From positions 49,456 through 61,579 of the forward strand of contig DBWR01000038.1 of the NCBI GenBank assembly GCA_002309305.1: a stretch of DNA of 12,124 nt. The letters run 5' to 3'. The notes beneath the pieces were generated by a model. It worked only from the letters and a program-made list of their open reading frames with translations. It made no database searches and had not been told where the DNA came from. This document shows positions 1 through 4,248 of the stretch, piece after piece. Source of the DNA: Treponema sp. UBA1233 (lineage in GTDB: Bacteria; Spirochaetota; Spirochaetia; Treponematales; Treponemataceae). Position 1 is the stretch's first letter. The number at the start of each line of letters is the position of its first letter. A program made the position numbers and the translations under genes.

Positions 1-431
1 ACAGGTTCCCAATCTCTACCGGTTTGAGATGCCACCCATAATCCTTCTGTGTGAGGCTCAGGATCCTCGGGATCTCCCCAGCAGGCCGTAAAGTAAAACT
101 TGTTTGAGTATGGACTGAAAACCAGGCTGCGTACATCTCCTCCGTTCAGAGACTTATCCCAGACAAGATGCATGCTGTTGTCCTTGTTATACTCACCGAT
201 GATAAAAGCCCAGACCCTTGACCTCCAGGCACCGGAACCAGAGTTGGTCAGCATCAAAAAGAGGGAATTGTCTTCGTTTCCAACACAGCCGAATACATGT
301 GAATCTGTAATAGCTTCCTTCTGCTGTTCCCAAAGTTCCTCATAAATTGAAGGATCATAATACAATGCAAAAGAAAGCGGACTTGCCAGGAGAAAAATGA
401 CTGCCAAAAATAAACTTCTACCTCGATTCAT
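1..431 (-). CDS. Exported protein of unknown function, 5' part only
   Basis: This is an open minus-strand reading frame of 143 complete codons that starts at the ATG complementary to 429-431 and leaves the window at position 1 without a stop. The N-terminus, MNRGRSLFLAVIFLLASP followed by LSFA, is a typical signal peptide: a basic n-region, a hydrophobic core and an AxA-like site after residue 22 or 23. The mature part begins LYYDPSIYEELWEQ and is rich in Trp, Asp and Gly, with phrases such as SGAWRSRVWAF, SPYSNKFYFTACWGD and GLWVASQTGRDW. These resemble beta-propeller or sialidase-like blade repeats, but that is only an impression. The product is probably periplasmic or surface-exposed. No strong Shine-Dalgarno site is visible; only GGGG lies just ahead of the ATG. 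I do not recognise the family. Confidence 0.75.
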   Translation of the reverse strand, partial: MNRGRSLFLAVIFLLASPLSFALYYDPSIYEELWEQQKEAITDSHVFGCVGNEDNSLFLMLTNSGSGAWRSRVWAFIIGEYNKDNSMHLVWDKSLNGGDVRSLVFSPYSNKFYFTACWGDPEDPEPHTEGLWVASQTGRDWEP

Positions 432-467
432 GACCCCATTTTACAGTATTATTCCATGGAAAAAAAG

Positions 468-483
468 AGAGTTGAACTCACAA
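468..483 (-). repeat. 16-bp motif TTGTGAGTTCAACTCT, left copy
   Basis: Read on the minus strand this is TTGTGAGTTCAACTCT, identical over 16 bases to 2170-2185 on the plus strand. Its core GAGTTCAACTC is a near-perfect 11-bp dyad. It lies 36 nt upstream of the exported-protein start at 431. It may be a regulatory site shared with the beta-barrel gene, or one end of the inverted pair that brackets the decayed region. Function not established. Confidence 0.55.
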
Positions 484-503
484 AATTAAAACGCGGGATA
501 TTT

Positions 504-592
504 AATTAAGAATGCAGAATGCATAATTCATAATTCATAATGCGTAATGCGTAATTGATGTTTTTCTCATGCTGTTTTGCTTTGTGTCTTGC
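504..592 (+). repeat. Heptamer tandem repeat plus 33-bp dispersed block, copy 1
   Basis: Positions 504-559 are eight consecutive 7-bp units of the form AAT(T/G)C(A/G)T, with variants AATTAAG, AATGCAG and AATTGAT. They are followed directly by a 33-bp block, 560-592 (starting GTTTTTCTCATGCTG), identical to 1893-1925, where it again follows a heptamer array. The two copies are direct repeats on either side of the broken Rpn-family gene. No coding potential is visible. Together with 592-944 this accounts for most of the non-coding stretch after the exported-protein gene. Confidence 0.85.
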
Positions 593-630
593 TGGATGGT
601 AATTGAAGAAGAGGTTTGTCACGCGGATTC

Positions 631-649
631 GAAATGCCTACGGCATTTC
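631..649. repeat. Small perfect hairpin, GAAATGCC/GGCATTTC
   Basis: An 8-bp perfect inverted repeat (631-638 and 642-649) with a 3-nt loop. No T-tract follows, so it is not an obvious terminator. It sits among dispersed repeats and is probably a small repeat unit itself. Confidence 0.6.
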
Positions 650-663
650 CCTATAGAAAGTTG

Positions 664-698
664 TCTTGCTAGTTGGTGTTTACATCTTGCTGTTTGGT
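664..698 (+). repeat. 35-bp dispersed block, left copy
   Basis: Starts TCTTGCTAGTTGGTG and ends TTTGGT. It matches 1920-1954 at 31 of 35 positions. In the right copy this block runs on directly from the 33-bp block; on the left side the two are separated by about 70 bp, so the two flanks are rearranged versions of one repeat. Confidence 0.75.
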
Positions 699-702
699 CA
701 TT

Positions 703-717
703 CCGGGCTTGACCCGG
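703..717. repeat. Short dyad CCGGG-CTTGA-CCCGG
   Basis: Five-base arms around CTTGA, within CATTCCGGGCTTGACCCGGC. This is GC-rich in an AT-rich setting and looks like a dispersed palindromic unit. The rest of the stretch to 812 is A/T-rich with long T runs (779-816) and no gene that I can support. Confidence 0.5.
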
Positions 718-812
718 CAATCTCTCTTTGCCCTGCCTTGATGTCTTGGGATGGAAGTCCACTCAAAATTTCTACAATTTTTCACTTTTTTTTCAAATTT
801 TTTGTCAAATTT

Positions 813-841
813 TTGTTAAAAACATGGGGGTCTGATACTAA
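813..841 (+). promoter_or_regulatory. Candidate promoter of the broken Rpn-family gene
   Basis: TTGTTA at 813-818 and TACTAA at 836-841 are separated by 17 nt, with TG two bases ahead of the -10 box (extended -10). It lies about 100 nt upstream of the ATG at 945. A Shine-Dalgarno site AGGAG at 934-938 lies 6 nt before that ATG, showing that the 5' end of the old gene is intact. Sequence match only. Confidence 0.4.
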
Positions 842-1021
842 TTATATAGTAGTGGAAAGATGTAAGTTGAAAACTGAAAGATGAAAGTTCTCAATCTATG
901 ATTCAGTTGATGACTTCTACTAAAAAACGCTATAGGAGTATTACATGGATTTTTCGATTAAACCCCAGCGGGAATACAAGGACAGATTGTTCAAGGCTAT
1001 TTTTGGACGGGAACACAGATT

Positions 1022-1056
1022 AATTCATAATTCATAATGCGTAATTCATAATTATA
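1022..1056 (+). repeat. Five heptamer units inside the Rpn-family gene
   Basis: Five tandem 7-bp units (three AATTCAT, one AATGCGT, one AATTATA). They begin right after the conserved FKAIFGREH coding stretch and introduce the stop at 1035-1037. They mark the left junction of the sequence that replaces the middle of the gene. Confidence 0.8.
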
Positions 1057-1156
1057 TTTTTCCATACAGATTGCATTACATGAATATAAAGGGAGTTTTT
1101 TCGTTTTTTTGCCTGCAAAAAATGCGAGTCTTCGCGAGCAAGTAAAAACTCCAAGA

Positions 1157-1172
1157 GCAAGCTTTAGCTTGC
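1157..1172. repeat. Perfect 7-bp hairpin GCAAGCT/AGCTTGC
   Basis: Arms 1157-1163 and 1166-1172 with a TT loop, just before the point where the Rpn-family homology resumes (about 1178). No T-tract follows. It is probably a dispersed palindromic unit at the right junction of the replaced segment. Confidence 0.6.
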
Positions 1173-1850
1173 GACAGGAGCAGCAGTCCACCCACAATCC
1201 GAACATGCCATTGCGGGGGCTCATGTATTTCTCCCAGCTCTACCAGGTTTACCTTACAAAGATGGACAGGAGTCTTTTAAGCACCAAGCTTGTAAGGATC
1301 CCTACGCCCAAATTCATTGTGTTCTACAACGGCAATGAGGATGAAGAGAGCCGGTGGGAAATGAAGCTGTCGGATGCATTCATGAATGAGGATAAGTCAG
1401 GTGATTTTGAGTGGACGGCAGATATAATAAACATCAACCCAAAATGCAATGAGCCCCTTCAAAAAAATTGCAAAGCATTGTATGATTACATAAGGTATGT
1501 TTACCGGATAAAGGACAACAGGAAGTCCGGCATGGACAAAAAGGCGGCGGTCGAGGAAGCCATGGAATGGGCGATTAGGGAAAGGCTGCTGGGCGGATTT
1601 TTCAAGGAACAGAAGGAAGAGGTGACAGCCATGAGTTTGACGGAGTATGATGAAGAAGAATTCAAGAGGGTATGCCGCGAGGATGGCTACGAAGACGGTC
1701 TCGCCGATGGTCTCTCTGTCGGTCTGGCTCAAGGTTCCTCTCAAAAAGCCCTAGAAGCCGCTGAAAACCTTTTGCGGGAAGGAATCCCCATGGAAACTGT
1801 TTCACGCTGCATTGGCCTACCTCTGGAAAAAGTGAAGGAAATGGCGGAGC

Positions 1851-1954
1851 AATTAAGAATGCAGAATGCATAATTAAGAATGCATAATTGATGTTTTTCT
1901 CATGCTGTTTTGCTTTGTGTCTTGCGGGTTGGTGTTCTCATCTTGCTGTTTGGT
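1851..1954 (+). repeat. Heptamer array plus 33-bp and 35-bp blocks, copy 2
   Basis: Six heptamer units (1851-1892) overlap the last codons of the Rpn-family fragment. They are followed by the 33-bp block (1893-1925, identical to 560-592) that merges into the 35-bp block (1920-1954, 31/35 identical to 664-698). It is a direct repeat of the material on the other side of the pseudogene. Confidence 0.85.
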
Positions 1955-1994
1955 ATTAGAAAACGATATTCTCCACCATTTATTTGCCACATGC

Positions 1995-2163
1995 GGTAGG
2001 TCGAAGGTCGAGTTTTATTGATATGTGACTAAAACTGACGGAATCGAAGGCTGGCACACACCAACATCTGCACAAGCGTAGCGCGGAAGCCGTTGGTGTG
2101 GGACAGGTTTCGATGGGAGTCAGTTTTTATGACAATTTTCCTAAACTTGACCTTCGACATACT
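1995..2163. repeat. Nested inverted repeat of about 170 nt (MITE-like or structured RNA)
   Basis: The two halves pair in order from outside to inside. The outer helix is 2000-2015 with 2143-2158 (16 bp, one G-U as RNA, extendable to 1995/2163 with one mismatch). Next come AAAACTGAC 2031-2039 with 2119-2127 (9 bp), ATCGAA 2043-2048 with 2109-2114 (6 bp), CTG 2051-2053 with 2104-2106, and CACACCAAC 2057-2065 with 2092-2100 (9 bp perfect). The terminal loop is 2066-2091. The asymmetric region 2016-2030/2128-2142 is an internal loop. There is no convincing ORF. It fills most of the gap between the Rpn debris and the beta-barrel promoter. It could be a non-autonomous repeat element or a folded RNA; the sequence alone cannot decide. 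Confidence 0.65.
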
Positions 2164-2169
2164 TAAAAA

Positions 2170-2185
2170 TTGTGAGTTCAACTCT
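2170..2185 (+). repeat. 16-bp motif TTGTGAGTTCAACTCT, right copy
   Basis: Identical to the reverse complement of 468-483. It ends 7 nt before the -35 box of the beta-barrel gene, a place where an activator or operator site could act. It also lies just outside the nested inverted repeat. Confidence 0.55.
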
Positions 2186-2192
2186 GTATTTT

Positions 2193-2221
2193 TTGCAAAA
2201 AAACTGTGCTACATTTATTAT
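2193..2221 (+). promoter_or_regulatory. Promoter of the beta-barrel gene
   Basis: TTGCAA (2193-2198), a 17-nt spacer and TATTAT (2216-2221). Transcription should start near 2228, giving a leader of about 55 nt before the ATG at 2284. Confidence 0.65.
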
Positions 2222-2283
2222 AACCTCAAATTCTTAATGAATCTTGTGGGTTAAATAACATCTTTTTGCTTAAGGAGTATTTT

Positions 2284-2988
2284 ATGAAGAAGATTATTGC
2301 TGTTTTGGCTGCTATGGCAGTTACATCAATTTCAGCATTTGCACTGGACATTACTGTGGGTGCACGCGGTGATTTCTTTTGGGGCTTAGGAACCACGCTT
2401 GCTGGAGAAGCTAAGGAATGGTATGCGACTGAAGAAGCCGCAGCAAAAGCTCTTGGCCATACATGGAAAGAAGCCGGAAACTTTGGTGGTGGATTTGCCG
2501 TCTATGGAAATTTTGGTCTTCTGAATCTTGGCGGAGGAACTCTTGGTGTACAACCGGAAGTGGGAATGATTTTTAACAACGGATGGAATTTAAAAGACAA
2601 TGATGCTGTAACTAATAAGACCTATACTTCAATTGAAATTCCAGTCCTTGTAACGTTTACATATCCTATTGCTGATGCGTTTTCTATTGGAGGCGGAATA
2701 GGTCCTTATATTTCAATTCCGCTTAACTATGATCAGCTTGGAGATGATGGCTTTAAAATGTCTGACGCTGGAGATATAAAAACTAATTTTATGAATTTTG
2801 GTCTTGCCTTTGATGTTAATGCAGGTTACAAAGTAGGACCTGGTGATATTGTTCTTGATGTACGTTATCTGCTTGACTTTACGACTTTGCATTATACACT
2901 AAAGCAGTCAGGTACTACAATAATTGACGAAGATAACTTAATTCGCCGTGGACTCTTAATCGGTCTTGGATATCAGATAAAGTTCTAG
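2284..2988 (+). CDS. Small outer-membrane beta-barrel protein
   Basis: A 234-residue precursor. I place the start at the ATG at 2284 because AAGGAG (2272-2277) lies 6 nt upstream; a TTG at 2266 in the same frame would have no such support. The signal peptide MKKIIAVLAAMAVTSISAFA ends in an AxA-like site before LDITVGARGDFFWG. The mature part has alternating beta-strand patterns with many Gly and aromatic residues (GGGFAVYGNFG, IEIPVLVTFTYPI, FSIGGGIGPYISI) and finishes GLLIGLGYQIKF. A terminal Phe is the usual C-terminal signal for insertion of a barrel into the outer membrane. The length fits an 8- to 10-strand porin-like or OmpW/OmpA-barrel-type protein. The function may be structural, pore-forming or host/substrate contact; no specific substrate can be named. 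It is flanked by its own promoter and terminator, so it is probably transcribed alone. Confidence 0.8.
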   Translation: MKKIIAVLAAMAVTSISAFALDITVGARGDFFWGLGTTLAGEAKEWYATEEAAAKALGHTWKEAGNFGGGFAVYGNFGLLNLGGGTLGVQPEVGMIFNNGWNLKDNDAVTNKTYTSIEIPVLVTFTYPIADAFSIGGGIGPYISIPLNYDQLGDDGFKMSDAGDIKTNFMNFGLAFDVNAGYKVGPGDIVLDVRYLLDFTTLHYTLKQSGTTIIDEDNLIRRGLLIGLGYQIKF

Positions 2989-3016
2989 TCTTTAGCTAAA
3001 GAATTCTTCCTAGATA

Positions 3017-3047
3017 CCCCGCTGGTGTGTGCCGGTGGGGTTTTTTT
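3017..3047 (+). terminator. Rho-independent terminator of the beta-barrel gene, copy 1
   Basis: Stem CCCCGCTGG (3017-3025) with CCGGTGGGG (3032-3040), including two G-U pairs, loop TGTGTG, then seven T. It lies 28 nt after the stop codon. A 14-bp palindrome, TCTTTAGCTAAAGA (2989-3002), precedes it. The whole 3017-3056 stretch is repeated at 3946-3984 with one T fewer. Confidence 0.9.
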
Positions 3048-3048
3048 G

Positions 3049-3669
3049 TTATTTATCTAGTTCAAATCCCTTATGTCTATATAAAATTGTTGACTTATTC
3101 TCTGCCTTTCTATTTTTTTTCTTAAGCAAAACAGTCCATTTTGTCTGTTTGTCCGCATAGTCTTTTTTATTATCAGGAAAGAATGATCTGCAGAAATATT
3201 TCTCGTTGCTGCTTTTTGAAAGAAATGCAAAAACAGGGGTTTTGTTAACTACATTTTTTAGCAGAAAATCTGCTTCTATTACGGAAAATGTCTGTAATAC
3301 AGGATTATACTTGAAAATAGTGTCATTACTGTCAAAAATTTGTTCCAATTGAGGGAGATACTTTATTCTTTCTCGGATAGACTCATATTTATTTGACGAT
3401 TCTATATAATCTACAGAAATTTTACCTGATTCAAGCTGATTATAAACTTCTTCCGCAGAAATTGAAAGTCGTGGCAAATCTCTTAAATGTTGTAATCCTG
3501 CAATATGGAAAAAATGAAATTTCTGGAATTCCACTACCAAAGAAATGATCTTATTTTTTCGACCGAGTATGAATTCATACTCAATATCGAGTAATTTGGA
3601 AAATGCATTTTGGGCAATAAGAATGTCTGACAAATCAAACCGCCATAAATAGAAAAAGCTCCGCGCCAT
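3049..3669 (-). CDS. PBECR4-like (BECR-fold) nuclease domain protein
   Basis: A 206-residue minus-strand gene starting at the ATG complementary to 3667-3669. AAAGG 8 nt upstream is a fair ribosome site, and no other ATG lies in frame before a stop. No signal peptide or membrane segment is seen. The order of motifs resembles the PBECR4 class (phage Barnase-EndoU-ColicinE5/D-RelE-like nuclease): an N-terminal LLDIEYEFILGRK (about 26-38), FHFFHIAGLQHLRDLP (51-66, the F-H-x-A-G-L core), an IFDSNDTIFKY turn (111-121), then IEADFLLK, PVFAFLSKS and a C-terminal KWTVLLKKKN. Such domains occur in phage and polymorphic-toxin settings and in lone genes; they are predicted RNases. Family assignment is from memory of the motif pattern. 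No partner immunity or antitoxin gene is evident beside it. It is convergent with the beta-barrel gene and its stop (3049-3051) lies just past that gene's T-tract. The gene is bracketed by two copies of the same terminator. Confidence 0.55.
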   Translation of the reverse strand: MARSFFYLWRFDLSDILIAQNAFSKLLDIEYEFILGRKNKIISLVVEFQKFHFFHIAGLQHLRDLPRLSISAEEVYNQLESGKISVDYIESSNKYESIRERIKYLPQLEQIFDSNDTIFKYNPVLQTFSVIEADFLLKNVVNKTPVFAFLSKSSNEKYFCRSFFPDNKKDYADKQTKWTVLLKKKNRKAENKSTILYRHKGFELDK

Positions 3670-3684
3670 TCGCAGAGCCTTTAA

Positions 3685-3882
3685 ACCGTTTTCTTTCGGC
3701 TTTCGCCTAGTTCAGATGAGGTCTACGGAAAACCCTTCAGAGGCTGGCAGAATACTGCTTCTGAACACAATATAATGCATAAACGCCTAACAGACACTCA
3801 AGTTGCCTGTCGCCTTGAATGGCAAGGACTTACTTATTCAAATATACGACAAATTATTGAAAAATTCAATAGATTTCATTAA
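3685..3882 (+). other. Open frame of doubtful status (possible gene remnant)
   Basis: After a stop at 3682-3684 one plus frame stays open to TAA at 3880-3882. From ATG 3775 it reads MHKRLTDTQVACRLEWQGLT and then YSNIRQIIEKFNRFH (35 residues). No Shine-Dalgarno site precedes the ATG. The composition looks protein-like, but I recognise no family and other frames here are also partly open. The rest of 3670-3945 holds nothing else I can support. Confidence 0.2.
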
Positions 3883-3945
3883 AAAGACTCCAAAATGGGT
3901 GTAACATTCACATTCTAAAAATATATAAGAATCTTCTAGTTTTAA

Positions 3946-3975
3946 CCCCGCTGGTGTGTGCCGGTGGGGTTTTTT
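3946..3975 (+). terminator. Second copy of the same terminator
   Basis: Stem 3946-3954 with 3961-3969, loop TGTGTG and six T (3970-3975). With the following GTTATTTAT (to 3984) it duplicates 3017-3056. Upstream similarity is weaker (AAGAATCTTCTAG at 3927-3939 against AAGAATTCTTCCTAG at 2999-3013). No clear plus-strand gene ends here, so it may be a leftover of a duplication or insertion event. Confidence 0.8.
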
Positions 3976-3990
3976 GTTATTTATTTGAGG

Positions 3991-4187
3991 TTATAGCAAT
4001 CTGTAGAGCTGTATGAATTTTCTTTTGTCTTTGGATAAGGCCTCGTTGTCAGTGGCTTTGATATATAAGCTTATCTGCTCGAAATAAGTTTTACAACGGC
4101 TTCAACAAGTTTTTGGTAGTTTCCTTCAGAAAGCTTTCCCACTTTTCTTTCACTTTTTTGCTTTTTTGGATTGAATATAGTGGACAT
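3991..4187 (-). pseudogene. Frameshifted minus-strand gene remnant
   Basis: Two overlapping minus-strand frames read like halves of one small protein. From ATG 4187 one reads MSTIFNPKKQKSERK then VGKLSEGNYQKLVEAVVKLI and stops at 4071. The other, open from 4101 to TAA at 3991, gives KTYFEQISLYIKATDNEALS then KDKRKFIQLYRLL. Joining them near 4090-4100 would give a protein of about 65 residues, charged and helical in look. The start overlaps the -35/-10 region of the chemoreceptor promoter, and there is no ribosome site. I infer decayed coding DNA; the family is not recognised, and chance cannot be excluded. Confidence 0.35.
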
Positions 4188-4199
4188 TTATACTATAAT
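4171..4199 (+). promoter_or_regulatory. Promoter of the chemoreceptor gene
   Basis: TTGAAT (4171-4176), a 17-nt spacer and a perfect TATAAT (4194-4199). The predicted start is near 4206, with a leader of about 43 nt. This is the best sigma-70-type promoter in the window. It does not resemble the sigma-28-type promoters often seen upstream of chemotaxis genes. Confidence 0.8.
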
Positions 4200-4248
4200 G
4201 GAGATATTAGATAAAAGTAGTTAAAAATATTTACACAGGAAGAGTTTT

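Larger units (their letters stand above)
945..1873 (+). pseudogene. Broken Rpn-family / PD-(D/E)XK nuclease-type transposase-like gene
   Basis: Two pieces of one family are present. The first (945-1019) has a good Shine-Dalgarno site and encodes MDFSIKPQREYKDRL then FKAIFGREH, the usual N-terminus with its (K)DxLFKxIFG motif. It then enters heptamer repeats and meets TAA at 1035-1037. The second piece, in another frame from about 1178, encodes EQQSTHNPNMPLRGLMYF, then PTPKFIVFYNGNEDEE, the AVEEAMEWAIRERLLGGF region and the EDGYEDGLADGL linker typical of PDDEXK_2 / TIGR01784-like proteins. EQQ would be the conserved ExQ. The stretch between, expected to carry the catalytic Asp, is replaced by about 160 bp of repeat material. 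The last codons (RMQNA-stop) are also heptamer repeat, so the original 3' end is lost or altered. In this family intact members are DNA endonucleases linked to recombination; this copy should be inactive. Confidence 0.85.

Noticed and set aside
666..884. 72-residue plus-strand open frame
   Set aside because: It runs through dispersed repeats and T-rich DNA, has no ribosome site and its translation is low-complexity Phe/Leu; not a credible gene.
945..1037. Short 30-residue protein starting at 945
   Set aside because: It has a good ribosome site, but its sequence is the N-terminus of the Rpn family cut by repeats; treated as part of the pseudogene.
997..1224. Minus-strand open frame over the repeat insert in the Rpn pseudogene
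   Set aside because: Its end translates the heptamer repeat (NYELRIMNYELI) and the rest is antisense to Rpn-family coding; a shadow frame.
504..1954. CRISPR-like array
   Set aside because: Repeats are contiguous 7-bp units or a few long blocks without regular unique spacers, and there are no cas genes.
2989..3002. 14-bp palindrome TCTTTAGCTAAAGA after the beta-barrel stop as an operator
   Set aside because: It lies downstream of a gene and right before a strong terminator, with no promoter to control; possibly chance or mRNA 3'-end structure.
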